The notes beneath the pieces are model-generated. The model did no database searches, had not been told where the DNA came from, and saw only the letters and a list, made by a program, of their open reading frames with translations. Positions 53,965 to 63,406 of a stretch of DNA of 64,000 bases are shown piece by piece. The DNA is from JBBRMW01 sp965246845 (GTDB taxonomy: Bacteria; Chloroflexota; Anaerolineae; Aggregatilineales; UBA2796). Location: assembly GCA_965246845.1 (NCBI GenBank), contig CBDFFR010000014.1, forward strand, positions 1 to 64,000. The letters are read 5' to 3'. The position numbers and the translations under genes are program-made. Positions within the stretch are counted from its first letter, which is position 1. The number at the start of each line of letters is the position of its first letter.

Positions 53965-54126
53965 GCCGCCAGCAAAATACAGGTCAATTAGCATCGAGTC
54001 ATATACAATCATTCGGAATGATCGTTTGCTTTTCTAAGCGCATACCCGCGCAACTTTCTGGCTTTGCTGGTGACTGGAGGCCGGGGGCTGGCGGCCAACC
54101 CATAACACTTGATGGAGTTAATCCCA

Positions 54127-56511
54127 ATGGCGAGCGTAGCGCAAATTCTGGAAACGATGGAATACGGTCCCGCGCCCGAAGCCGCCGCGACCGCGAAGGA
54201 GTGGATCGCCGCGCGCACGCCGTTCAAACATTACATCGGCGGGGCGTGGATTGCATCGGATACAACGTTCGAGACGGTCAACCCCGCGACAGGCAAGCCA
54301 CTCGCGTTGATCGGGCAGGGGAGCGCCGCGAACGTCGATGCTGCGGTGGGCGCTGCGCGTGCCGCCTTCGCGACGTGGAGCCAGAGCAGCGGACACGTCC
54401 GCGCGCGGTATATGTATGCCATTGCGCGCCAAATCCAGAAGAATTCGCGGCTGCTGGCCGTCCTCGAAACGATGGATAACGGCAAGACGATCCGCGAGAC
54501 GCGCGACCTCGATATTCCGCTGGTCGCGCGCCATTTTGCCTATCATGCGGGTTGGGCGCAGCTCATGGCCGCGGAGTTCCCCGGCTATGAACCGCTCGGC
54601 GTGGCGGGGCAGATCATCCCCTGGAATTTTCCGCTACTGATGCTCGCGTGGAAGATCGCGCCTGCGCTTGCGATGGGGAATACGGTCGTCCTCAAGCCTG
54701 CGGAGTTTACCTCGCTGACGGCGCTCGCCTTCGCGGAGATTTGCGAAGCGGTGGGGCTGCCGCCGGGCGTGGTGAATATCGTCACGGGCGACGGCAGGAC
54801 GGGCGAGGCGATTGTCAACCACCCCGGCATCGACAAAATTGCGTTCACCGGGTCCACTGAGGTCGGGCGTATCATCCGCAAGGCGACCGCCGGGACGGGC
54901 AAGAAGCTGTCGCTCGAACTCGGCGGCAAATCGCCGTTCGTCGTCTTCGAAGATGCCGACCTCGATAGCGTGGTCGAAGGCGTCGTCGATGCAATCTGGT
55001 TCAATCAGGGCGAGGTCTGCTGCGCCGGGTCACGAATATTGGTGCAGGAAGGCGTCGCGGATGCGCTCACGCACAAGCTGCGCGCCCGCATGGAACGGCT
55101 GCGCGTCGGGGACCCGCTCGATAAAGCGATGGACGTCGGCGCGATTGTCTCACGCGAGCAGTTGGACAAGATCACGCGGCTGGTCGAAGTCGGCGTACAG
55201 GAAGGCGGGACGCTCTGGCAGCCATCATATGCCTGCCCGACCGATGGCTATTTCTACCCGCCGACGCTGATTACCAATGTCGCGCCCGCGTCCACCGTCG
55301 CGCAGGAGGAAATCTTCGGCCCGGTCGCGGTACAGATGACCTTCCGCACGCCGACTGAAGCAATCGCGCTGGCGAACAACACGCGCTATGGGCTGGCGGC
55401 AAGCATCTGGAGCGAGAATATCAATACCGCGCTGGATATTGCGCGCGGCGTGAAGGCCGGGACGGTCTGGATCAACAGCACCAACCTCTTCGATGCGGCG
55501 TCCGGCTTTGGCGGCTACCGCGAGAGCGGCTACGGGCGCGAGGGCGGCAAAGAGGGTTTGTATGAATACATCAAGCGGCGCAAGCACGAGACGCCAACGC
55601 CGTTTGTGTACGCGAGCGCGCCGTCGCTAAACGGTACGACACCGCACGCCGACTCTACTGTGCTGCCCGCGCTGGATCGGACGCCCAAGCAGTTCATCAA
55701 GGGCAAGCAGGCGCGCCCCGATTCCGGCTATAGCATGGCCGTCCGCGATCCGCACGGGCGCGTGATTGGGCAGGTCGGCGAGGGCAACCGCAAGGATATT
55801 CGCAATGCGGTCGAAGCGGCGCGCGGCGCGGAAGCATGGGCAGACGCGACGGCCTACAATCGCGCGCAAATCCTCTACTATCTCGCGGAAAATCTCTCGG
55901 CGCGTGCGGATGAATTCGCGGCGCGCATCGTTGCGCAAACCGGGGCGACCGCCGACCGCGCGAACGCGGAAGTGCAGGCCGCCATTGAGCGGCTATTCAC
56001 CTACGGCGCGTGGGCAGATAAATACGACGGGCTGGTCCATGCCACCCCGATTCGCAACCTGAGTGTGGCGCTCAACGAGCCGATTGGCGTGATCGGGATC
56101 ATCTGCCCGGATGATGCGCCGCTGCTCGGCTTCGTGGCTGCGTTTGCGCCTGCAATTGCGCTTGGGAATACGGTCGTCGTCGTGCCGTCGGAGCGCTTCC
56201 CGCTCTCCGCAACGGATTTCTATCAGGTGATGGAAACCTCCGATGTGCCTGCGGGCGTGGTGAATATCGTGACCGGGAAGCAGGCCGCGCTTGCGGCGGT
56301 CCTCGCGGAACATGGCGACGTCGATGCGCTGTGGTGCTTCACCGACGACGCGGACCTCGTGAAGAAGGTCGAAGCAGCGAGCATCGAAAACATGAAGCGC
56401 ATGTGGATTGGACACGCAGCGGATTGGACGAGCGCGGGTCACGAGAATGACGCCGAATTCCTGCGGCAGGCCGCGCAGGTCAAAAACATTTGGTGTCCGT
56501 ATGGTGCGTAG
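54127..56511 (+). CDS. ALDH16-type two-domain aldehyde dehydrogenase
   Basis: About 794 residues. A full aldehyde dehydrogenase domain (about 30-500): IIPWNFPLLMLAWKIAPALAMGNTVVLKPAEFT, FTGSTEVGRII, general-base Glu in LELGGKSP and catalytic Cys298 in NQGEVCCAGSR. A second, truncated ALDH domain (about 535-794) has the cofactor-fold segments (PIGVIGIICPDDAPLLGFVAAFAPAIALGNTVVVVPSE) but no catalytic loop. This architecture is that of ALDH16. The start is taken at MASVAQILE; two upstream in-frame ATGs (54109, 54112) lack a better ribosome site. Confidence 0.9.
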   Translation: MASVAQILETMEYGPAPEAAATAKEWIAARTPFKHYIGGAWIASDTTFETVNPATGKPLALIGQGSAANVDAAVGAARAAFATWSQSSGHVRARYMYAIARQIQKNSRLLAVLETMDNGKTIRETRDLDIPLVARHFAYHAGWAQLMAAEFPGYEPLGVAGQIIPWNFPLLMLAWKIAPALAMGNTVVLKPAEFTSLTALAFAEICEAVGLPPGVVNIVTGDGRTGEAIVNHPGIDKIAFTGSTEVGRIIRKATAGTGKKLSLELGGKSPFVVFEDADLDSVVEGVVDAIWFNQGEVCCAGSRILVQEGVADALTHKLRARMERLRVGDPLDKAMDVGAIVSREQLDKITRLVEVGVQEGGTLWQPSYACPTDGYFYPPTLITNVAPASTVAQEEIFGPVAVQMTFRTPTEAIALANNTRYGLAASIWSENINTALDIARGVKAGTVWINSTNLFDAASGFGGYRESGYGREGGKEGLYEYIKRRKHETPTPFVYASAPSLNGTTPHADSTVLPALDRTPKQFIKGKQARPDSGYSMAVRDPHGRVIGQVGEGNRKDIRNAVEAARGAEAWADATAYNRAQILYYLAENLSARADEFAARIVAQTGATADRANAEVQAAIERLFTYGAWADKYDGLVHATPIRNLSVALNEPIGVIGIICPDDAPLLGFVAAFAPAIALGNTVVVVPSERFPLSATDFYQVMETSDVPAGVVNIVTGKQAALAAVLAEHGDVDALWCFTDDADLVKKVEAASIENMKRMWIGHAADWTSAGHENDAEFLRQAAQVKNIWCPYGA

Positions 56512-57063
56512 ATGAGCGACCGTCGCAAGGAATCGGTACGCGGCCTCGGCCTGACCAAATCCGAGTCGCAGACCTATTACGAACGCGCGCTGACGCAGTT
56601 CGGGCGCGGCAACTACGAGGAAGCCGTCGTCGATGTTTCCGAAGCGCTGCACTATGACCCGAACCGCGCCGAACTCTACGCGGCGCGCGGCTTTTTCTAC
56701 GTGCAGTGGGCGCAGGAAAAAAAGCTCGCCGACAAGCTGGAAGATGCAATCGTCGATCTGAATTACGCGATCAAGCTGAACAAGCGGCAGTGGTTCGCGC
56801 ATCTGGTGCTGGGCATGGTCGATTTCAGCAACGGGCAATGGTCCGACGCCTTCAAGCACTTCAACGACGCGAAGGAAGCCTCGCCGGGTCGCCCCGAACC
56901 CTGGTTCTACCGCGCGATTTGCCACTATAAATTGGGGAAGCCGCTGCAAGCCGAAGAGGAGATGCAGACCGCGTTGCGCTGGATGCCCGAAGGCGACAAG
57001 CGGCGCGCCGAAGCGAACCGCTGGCTCAAGGAATTCGCGAGCGCTGTACAAGCGTCGTCATGA
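56512..57063 (+). CDS. tetratricopeptide-repeat protein
   Basis: 183 residues starting directly after the ALDH stop. Four TPR-like units (YYERALTQFGRGNYEEAVVDVSEALHYDPNRAELYAARGFFYV, then DAIVDLNYAIKLNKRQWFAHLVLGMVDFSNGQW, and so on). No signal peptide. Probably a scaffolding protein; the partner is unknown. Its end overlaps the convergent gene by 38 bp. Confidence 0.82.
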   Translation: MSDRRKESVRGLGLTKSESQTYYERALTQFGRGNYEEAVVDVSEALHYDPNRAELYAARGFFYVQWAQEKKLADKLEDAIVDLNYAIKLNKRQWFAHLVLGMVDFSNGQWSDAFKHFNDAKEASPGRPEPWFYRAICHYKLGKPLQAEEEMQTALRWMPEGDKRRAEANRWLKEFASAVQASS

Positions 57064-57454
57064 GCAGCGCGACGCCGACCCCGATGAGCGCCCCCGCCGC
57101 TGCCCACACAGGCGCACGGGCGAGGATGCCGAGCAGCACCGCGAGCGGATAATCCGGGAAGAGATGGCTGTGCAGCGAGGTTTTGATCAGCATCAGCACG
57201 GCGGTTACGAGCGTCGCACCCGCGCCGATTGCGCCCCCTGATATGATCGTGCCGGGGAACCAGACGCGCCCTGGTAGGTCGCGCCCACCCGCGACCCTGA
57301 AAACGGCATGGGCAGCGAGAATGCACGCCCCCGCCGCTCCGAAGACCGCCGCCAGCCAGATTGAATCTTCCGGTGTGAGCCACAGGAACGCGGCAATACC
57401 ATAGGCGAGCGTGATGAGTGAGAGCGGGCGCGGGTAGGATGGAATATGGAGCAT
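57026..57454 (-). CDS. small integral membrane protein
   Basis: About 142 residues from MLHIPSYPRPLSL, with ACGGA upstream. Four hydrophobic segments (ITLAYGIAAFLWL, IWLAAVFGAAGACILAAHAVF, GTIISGGAIGAGATLVTAVLMLI, WAAAGALIGVGVALLMTTL). No recognised family. The frame continues to 57496. Confidence 0.6.
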   Translation of the reverse strand: MLHIPSYPRPLSLITLAYGIAAFLWLTPEDSIWLAAVFGAAGACILAAHAVFRVAGGRDLPGRVWFPGTIISGGAIGAGATLVTAVLMLIKTSLHSHLFPDYPLAVLLGILARAPVWAAAGALIGVGVALLMTTLVQRSRIP

Positions 57455-57533
57455 AACAATTCCGTTACGGACAATTTGATAACAATGATGTATCATCCCT
57501 CAGGTTATGATCCTGATCAAAAGAAGATGCAAA

Positions 57534-57971
57534 ATGCTGGCAGATCAACATACCCTTCACACTGAACTCATCGTGCCTGGCGTTACTCGCGAATGGATCA
57601 ACGAACGCAAAATCGTTGTGTTCCATATTACCGACCAAAAACAGGCGGCGGTTGATGCGTGGCTCGCGGCGACGAAAGACGCCCTTGACCATTGGCCGGA
57701 AGACGATACGCCGCGAATTCTGCATCACCTTGAGCGCTTGGGGACTCCCTCGCAAGCGTCGTACACCAATCGCAAAATTGCGGAACAACACCGCAGTTAT
57801 TTTCTCATTCGCAAAACGCGCATTGCGACCGTGCTGCGTAGTCCCACACTCGTCGGTCTGATTCGCGTGATGGCGCAGGTCGGCACGTTGAGTATGCCGA
57901 ACAACGCGAATGTTATTCCGTCGGCGTTCAGCGACCGCGAGAAGGCGATTGCGTGGCTGCTGGAAGTGTAA
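57534..57971 (+). CDS. uncharacterised cytosolic protein
   Basis: About 145 residues from MLADQHTLHTELI (the frame extends to 57507). HTELIVPGVTREWINERKIVVFHITDQKQAAVDAWLAATKDALDHW and FSDREKAIAWLLEV resemble the end and start of the small alpha/beta proteins annotated as 'STAS/SpoIIAA-like', but I cannot confirm this. Function unknown. Confidence 0.6.
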   Translation: MLADQHTLHTELIVPGVTREWINERKIVVFHITDQKQAAVDAWLAATKDALDHWPEDDTPRILHHLERLGTPSQASYTNRKIAEQHRSYFLIRKTRIATVLRSPTLVGLIRVMAQVGTLSMPNNANVIPSAFSDREKAIAWLLEV

Positions 57972-58029
57972 CCGCTTCCACATAGGAACAGTGGCACAAA
58001 GTTTGAATGATATTGAACTGAGTGCCTGT

Positions 58030-59019
58030 TTACATATATTTCGGGTGTGGAATCTCTCGCTTCGTCAGTTTCCGCAGATAATCAATCACACCAGCCGATT
58101 GATATTGTCTGTAGACTGTATTTTCCTTAACCGAATTGGCGGCCAATTTCAATAAAGACTTATGCGCCTTCAAGATTATCGGCATAACCAATGAAATGTC
58201 CTCGGCACGAAAATTGCAAGCAATCGAACTTTCGACACTTGCATATACTCTACTGTCAGACAAAAACGCATATTTCTCAATTTTGAAGAAATCTGCTGCT
58301 GTGAGCTGATCTTCATCGAGAATGATGTGTATACCTTGCCGGAAAACGGCCATGACTTCAAGTCGTCCCACGTTCAGGCGTATGTATTGACCTGTTGATG
58401 CCAGTGTCGTTTCCCACTTTCCTGTTCCAATGCTGTTGACAAAAAGTAATGAGTCAGCAAAGACATTGAAACACTTTGTCCGTACATCTTCCTTTGGCAA
58501 CAACAGTTTGGCAATCGCGTGTACCACGACTTCTTTATTGCCATCTAACGGAACATCTCTGACATACCGCTCCAAAGTATAGGCATCTTTGTCGATTCGG
58601 CGCTCAACTTCAGAGACTTTTTGGATTAACCCGTGCAGCATTTCATAACGAGGGAAATTTTCCATTGGCGCTGGCGCACTCACAGTTTCTAACATGCGGT
58701 CGTACTGTACAAATTCATGGCCGTTAGTTGAAAATACGAAGCGGACGTTTTTAGCCAACACATCAGCGTACATCTGACCTTGTGCCAAGCCGTAATCAGG
58801 CGGTAGGCTTTCCTTTTTAGCCTCGATGATAGCAGTGTGAGTTCGACCATATCTGTGGTGATCTACAAACAGGACGTAATCCGCTCGAAACATTACTGTC
58901 TTATGCTCCGAATCGTAATAGAAGATCGCTTCCCGCTGAATACGAGTGCTATGCCAGCCAGCCTTATTCAGCACAGGGTCAATTAGCTCTTTGCGCGTTA
59001 AATCTTCCAAACGTGTCAT
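58030..59019 (-). CDS. stand-alone HsdR_N/EcoEI-type nuclease-domain protein
   Basis: 329 residues. The N-terminus matches the PD-(D/E)xK domain of type I restriction R subunits: LIDPVLNKAGW...RADYVLFVDHHRYGRTHTAIIEAKKE (Asp47, Glu66, Lys68), DYGLAQGQMYADVL, FVFSTNGHEFVQYD. No helicase, M or S subunit is adjacent. The remaining 200 residues have no recognised domain. Base composition is clearly more AT-rich than the flanking GC-rich genes, consistent with horizontal transfer. Possible role in defence is inferred. Confidence 0.8.
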   Translation of the reverse strand: MTRLEDLTRKELIDPVLNKAGWHSTRIQREAIFYYDSEHKTVMFRADYVLFVDHHRYGRTHTAIIEAKKESLPPDYGLAQGQMYADVLAKNVRFVFSTNGHEFVQYDRMLETVSAPAPMENFPRYEMLHGLIQKVSEVERRIDKDAYTLERYVRDVPLDGNKEVVVHAIAKLLLPKEDVRTKCFNVFADSLLFVNSIGTGKWETTLASTGQYIRLNVGRLEVMAVFRQGIHIILDEDQLTAADFFKIEKYAFLSDSRVYASVESSIACNFRAEDISLVMPIILKAHKSLLKLAANSVKENTVYRQYQSAGVIDYLRKLTKREIPHPKYM

Positions 59020-59177
59020 TGTGAGTCCCCAAGTTATCAGAAAGGGGAGTCTAAGGTGAATTCACCAACTATTTCAACAAGAAGCTATGACAAACCTATC
59101 CCATTCTGGGTGTGCAATAAACTACCCGTATCGAAAACTTGCTCTCCATAGCTTCGTAAAATTTAGGCGCGCAGTTG

Positions 59178-61076
59178 TCACATCCGCCCAAACTCTTTCG
59201 CGAGCTGGTCCGCGCTCAAATGAATCAGCGTCGGGCGACCATGCGGGCAGCTACGCGGATTCTGGCACTGTTCCAGCATACGGATCATCTGCTGCATCTC
59301 CGCATAGCTTAGGACCTGCCCGGCCTTGACCGCCGCCGCCTTGCAGACGCGCATCAACACCTTCGCTTCGATGCTCGCCGCGCCCGGCTCCGCGCCGTCT
59401 TCCAAATCATCGAGAATCAGATGTAAAACACCTTCCGGGGAGCGCGTCGCGAGGATGTCCGGGACGGCGTTCACGCGGACGGTGCGCTTCCCGGTCGGTT
59501 CGATCTCGAAGCCGAGAGCGGTCAGGCCGTCGAGGTGTTCCGCGATCAGCGCCGCCGATGCCGGGGTGACTTCGAGATCAATCCCGCCAAGCGTGCGCTG
59601 CGAATTGCGCTGCTGCGCGGCCTGCGCCGTCATGAATTGTTCAAACAAAATGCGCTCGTGCGCGGCGTGCTGATCAATCAGATACATGCCCGCTGGACCT
59701 TCTGCGATGATGTACGTCGCGGCAACCTGCCCGACCACGCGCATCGGCGGCAGCTTGCGCACGTTTGCGCCCGTCGCATAAGGTGGCGGCGCGGTGACGG
59801 CGCGGTTCGGCGTAGCGGGGACGGGTTCGCGCAGTGAATTAGCGAGCGGCGGCTCCGGCGACTCGTCATCCTCAAGTGCGGGTTCGTTCTCGCGAAGCTG
59901 GCGCGGACGCAGGCCGGATTCGCGCACATCGTCGCTGTAGCTGGTCTGCGAGCCATACGACGCGCGGCGCGAGTCCCCGCGCAGCGAAGGCGGAAATGTA
60001 GGCGTATAGGTCGGCGTGGGATCGGGGCGCGGCGTGTCATCGAAGAGCGCTCCGGTCGCGTTCGGGACGGGCGCGTGTTGCGCGACTGCGCGGCGTACCG
60101 CCGTCTGCACCGCCGAAAAGACCGCATCTGCCGACCGGAAACGTACTTCCGCCTTGGTCGGATGGACGTTCACATCCACCTCTTCGGGCGGTAATTGAAT
60201 GAGCAGTACCGCCAACGGGTAGCGGTCGGAAGGCATCAGCGTATGGTACGCCTGCGTGACAGCGTAGGCGAGGCTGCTATCCTGTATCGCGCGACCATTC
60301 ACGAAAAGCTGGATATGTGAGCGCGTGTTGCGGTTCAGGTGCGGCGCGCTGGTGTAACCGGAAACATCAATCGCGGGCAGGTCGGCGCGGCGGCGTTCGG
60401 TCGGCGTGACCTCGATCATCTCGCGCATGATCTCCAGCCCAAGCGTTTCGACCAGCACATCCGCGAGGCTGCCGTTACCCGTCGTCTGGAAGACGAGCCG
60501 CCCGTCCTGCTTGAGCGTAAAGCGCACGCCCGGATAGGCCGTCGCGTAGCGTGTGATGATGCCGTCGATATGGCGGCGTTCGGTCGTCTCCGCTTTCAGA
60601 AATTTCAAGCGCGCGGGCGTATTGTAGAATAAGCTTTCGACGGTGAAGACGGTCCCGACCGGGGTTCCGGCCTGTCGCTTCTCCTGCGTCACGCCGCCAC
60701 GCACGCGCATCAATGTTCCGGCGGTTTCGTTCGCGGCGCGCGTCAACACCGACATTTGCGAGACGGACGCGATGCTCGCGAGCGCCTCCCCGCGAAAGCC
60801 GAGCGTCTGGATTTGATACAAATCTTCGACCGTTTGCAGCTTGCTCGTCGCGTGGCGCACAAACGCGAGTTCGACTTCCGCCGCCGGGATGCCGCCGCCA
60901 TTATCGGAGACGCGAATCAGGCCGCGCCCGCCGCCTTCGCTCTCGACCTGCACTACCGTCGCGCCCGCATCGAGCGCGTTTTCGACCAGTTCCTTGACGA
61001 CCGAGGCTGGACGTTCGACGACCTCACCCGCCGCGATTTGCGCCGCGACGATTTCCGATAGTACATGAATTGTCAT
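59178..61076 (-). CDS. mutL: DNA mismatch repair protein MutL
   Basis: 632 residues. GHKL ATPase at 1-330 (AGEVVERPASVVKELVENALDAGAT, DNGGGIP, RHATSKL, LGFRGEALASIASV), a disordered linker about 340-440, and a C-terminal dimerisation/endonuclease domain with DQHAAHERILFE, ACKAAAVKAG and the last motif CPHGRPT. These mark it as the endonuclease-active MutL type. MutS is not in the window. Confidence 0.96.
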   Translation of the reverse strand: MTIHVLSEIVAAQIAAGEVVERPASVVKELVENALDAGATVVQVESEGGGRGLIRVSDNGGGIPAAEVELAFVRHATSKLQTVEDLYQIQTLGFRGEALASIASVSQMSVLTRAANETAGTLMRVRGGVTQEKRQAGTPVGTVFTVESLFYNTPARLKFLKAETTERRHIDGIITRYATAYPGVRFTLKQDGRLVFQTTGNGSLADVLVETLGLEIMREMIEVTPTERRRADLPAIDVSGYTSAPHLNRNTRSHIQLFVNGRAIQDSSLAYAVTQAYHTLMPSDRYPLAVLLIQLPPEEVDVNVHPTKAEVRFRSADAVFSAVQTAVRRAVAQHAPVPNATGALFDDTPRPDPTPTYTPTFPPSLRGDSRRASYGSQTSYSDDVRESGLRPRQLRENEPALEDDESPEPPLANSLREPVPATPNRAVTAPPPYATGANVRKLPPMRVVGQVAATYIIAEGPAGMYLIDQHAAHERILFEQFMTAQAAQQRNSQRTLGGIDLEVTPASAALIAEHLDGLTALGFEIEPTGKRTVRVNAVPDILATRSPEGVLHLILDDLEDGAEPGAASIEAKVLMRVCKAAAVKAGQVLSYAEMQQMIRMLEQCQNPRSCPHGRPTLIHLSADQLAKEFGRM

Positions 61077-61256
61077 TGCAGGGTTCCAATACTAAGGATA
61101 CCAGCGCATATCTGCAAACCATCGCGCGGGGGTGAATCCACCGCGCTATTACGATGTGCTGTCCACTCGAACAATCCGCACCGACCGTAATAGCCCGGTC
61201 CATTCATGGCCGGGCGATTGGAGCGTGACAACACGCTTCCATTTTGTAACCACGCC
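61077..61256. other. gap with a dispersed repeat
   Basis: 180 bp between mutL and the histidine kinase. CCGTAATAGCCCGGTCCATT starts at 61185 and continues to 61215, a copy of the block at 42320-42350. Flanked by GGGGTGAATCCACCGCGC at 61128-61145. No gene. Confidence 0.65.
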
Positions 61257-62372
61257 CTACTCAGTCGCCGCACCGGGCAGGTTGGCGCTCACCAACGGTA
61301 TCGTCAGGGTGAAGGTACTACCCTCGCCTTCCACGCTTTGCAAGGTGACATCACCTGCGTGCAGACGCGCGATATTCCGTACAATGAAGAGGCCGAGTCC
61401 GGTCCCCGCGACAGGTGCAATGTTTTCACGTTCGACGCGAACATACTTGCCGAAAAGGGTAGCCTGGCTTTCGGCGGGGATGCCGTAACCATGATCCTCG
61501 ATGCGTATTGCGATTTGTGAATCCGTCGAATTGAGAGAAACCTGCACCGTATCGCCCGCGCGACCATATTTAATCGCGTTGTCGATCAGGTTGTTGAGCG
61601 CGCGACCGATCATCATCTTGTCGAGATAGACGGGCGGTACTTCCGGGTCCAGCGCGGCGCGCAGCGTGATTTGCTTCTCCTGCGCGTTGGCGAGGTTGGC
61701 ATCGACCAGTTCCTGCGTGAGCGCGGCAAGGTCAAAGACTTCGCGCCCCGGCTCGTAATTGCCCGTTTCAGGGTCCAGCCGCCCCGCCGTCAGGATTTGC
61801 TCGATCATATCCCGCATTCGGAACATCGCGGCCACCATCCGCCGCAACCAGACCGCCTGCTTCGGGGGAAGCTGCATCGTATCCGGCAGCAATTGCGCGA
61901 AACCGAGCGCTGAAGCAAGCGGGGTACGCAGATCGTGCGCGAGGTCGTGCAAGACCTCTTCAAAGGTCACTTGCCGCTGTGCCGCTTGCACGACGAACGC
62001 GAGTTGCAGCGCAACGTGAGTCGCGATGACTTGCGCGTCTGGTGATAGCCCATCGGGTTTCATCAGTAGCAGGCGGCCAAGTTGATCTCCATGTGCTTCC
62101 AGCGGATAGATGTATCGCCCGAACGGTTCTACGGAGTCTGATTTTGAGTCGAGCAGATTTGTTGAACCCAGTCGCGTCTCGCGGCGCTGTTCACCTTTCG
62201 TCACGGTCGCGACTTCCAGCGCGATTTGCTCACAGCCTGTCGCGGTTTTGAGCAGATCAAGCACGCGCGGGAAGGCTTTTTCGCCCTGATCTGCGATGGC
62301 GCGGGAGATTTCCACAAGCGCGTCGAGCGTAGTAACCTGGGGCATGGTCTTCGATATTTCTGGAGAGGTCAT
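61257..62372 (-). CDS. sensor histidine kinase
   Basis: 371 residues. N-terminal GAF-like input domain (about 10-130), HisKA with His146 in LAHDLRTPLASALG, and the ATPase with LNNLIDNAIKYGRAG, IEDHGYGIP and GTGLGLFIVRNIA. No membrane span. A partner response regulator is not adjacent. The frame ends just before the repeat-containing gap. Confidence 0.88.
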   Translation of the reverse strand: MTSPEISKTMPQVTTLDALVEISRAIADQGEKAFPRVLDLLKTATGCEQIALEVATVTKGEQRRETRLGSTNLLDSKSDSVEPFGRYIYPLEAHGDQLGRLLLMKPDGLSPDAQVIATHVALQLAFVVQAAQRQVTFEEVLHDLAHDLRTPLASALGFAQLLPDTMQLPPKQAVWLRRMVAAMFRMRDMIEQILTAGRLDPETGNYEPGREVFDLAALTQELVDANLANAQEKQITLRAALDPEVPPVYLDKMMIGRALNNLIDNAIKYGRAGDTVQVSLNSTDSQIAIRIEDHGYGIPAESQATLFGKYVRVERENIAPVAGTGLGLFIVRNIARLHAGDVTLQSVEGEGSTFTLTIPLVSANLPGAATE

Positions 62373-62447
62373 TGAGCGTACTTCCCGACGTGAGATTAAG
62401 GCACAATTATACCGTATTTCGCCCCTGTCTTCACGAATTTCACAAGC

Positions 62448-63389
62448 CTACCGCTGCGGTACGCCGACCACCTCAACCGCGAGCGATTCTGCGTTGTCTA
62501 CCGTCGCCAGCAGTGCGCCGCCAATGGCTTCACTCCGCACGTAACCGAGCGCAACTGCCCCGCCAAGTGGATGCGCGGCGCTGCTCGTCACGCTTCCGAC
62601 CGTGCGCCCTTCAACGGTGAGCGACGTCCCCAGTGGCACGAGCGCGGGCAAATGCAGCTTGACGAGTGACCGCGCCAGCTTGTCGCGGCTCTCCATGCGC
62701 GCGATGATCTCCTGCCCGATATAGCAGCCCTTCGCGAAGCTGACCGACTCCCATAGCCCGGCTTCGAGCGGGATGTAATCTTCGGTCAGTTCGTGACCTG
62801 CGGCGGGGATGCCCGCCTCGATGCGCAGCAGATCGTAATCGGTATCGGAGAGCGGGACCGCATCGGTAGGAAGTAGCGCACGTACATCGACCTCCGGCGC
62901 GGCGAAGAGGGAATAACTGCGCGCCCCGCCGGTCTGTGGTCCAGCGGAAAGCAGCAGCGGCGCACCTTCCCATAGCTGGTACATCGGAGCCGCACTCAGG
63001 CCGGGCGCGGTTTGCTCAACCCAGGTTGTTACCGCCGGACCGATCAGCGTGAACTGCGCGAGTTCTCCGGAGAGGTCGCGCGTCTTGATCTGGTCGTTGA
63101 AAAAGATATGTTTTTGCAGCCAGCCGCGCACGGTGCGCAGCATTCCCGGTCCAGTGATCGCGAGCGCGGTTTCACCACGATTGTAGACGACCAGTTGATC
63201 GATGATGCGTGCCAGCGCTGTCGTGAGTACGGTTGGCCGACCCATCCCGACGGGCAGGCTATTCAGGTCTTGCGTAGACATGCGGTGCAGCAGGTCCAGA
63301 CGGTCGCGCCCGGTCAGCTCGAAGCGCCCGAAGTAGCCGGAATGGTCGATGTACGTGAAGCCGCTGTGCGCGGCGGTGTATTCATTCAT
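62448..63389 (-). CDS. ygfZ: YgfZ/GcvT-type folate-binding protein
   Basis: About 313 residues. Tetrahydrofolate-dependent factor for maintenance or assembly of some Fe-S enzymes. The signature KGCYIGQEIIARMESR is intact (KGC[YF]xGQE). The start at 63389 follows GAGGAAA with a four-base gap; the upstream ATGs at 63410/63407 overlap the preceding stop. Domain order is that of the GcvT fold followed by the C-terminal beta-barrel. Confidence 0.93.
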   Translation of the reverse strand: MNEYTAAHSGFTYIDHSGYFGRFELTGRDRLDLLHRMSTQDLNSLPVGMGRPTVLTTALARIIDQLVVYNRGETALAITGPGMLRTVRGWLQKHIFFNDQIKTRDLSGELAQFTLIGPAVTTWVEQTAPGLSAAPMYQLWEGAPLLLSAGPQTGGARSYSLFAAPEVDVRALLPTDAVPLSDTDYDLLRIEAGIPAAGHELTEDYIPLEAGLWESVSFAKGCYIGQEIIARMESRDKLARSLVKLHLPALVPLGTSLTVEGRTVGSVTSSAAHPLGGAVALGYVRSEAIGGALLATVDNAESLAVEVVGVPQR

Positions 63390-63406
63390 GTTTTCCTCGA
63401 TATTCA

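Noticed and set aside
53965..54126. tRNA or small RNA gene in the gap before the ALDH gene
   Set aside because: No cloverleaf or T-loop motif found; only short imperfect palindromes such as TCATTCGGAATGA.
58030..59019. Type I restriction-modification locus
   Set aside because: Only the HsdR N-terminal domain is present; no M, S or helicase parts within the window.
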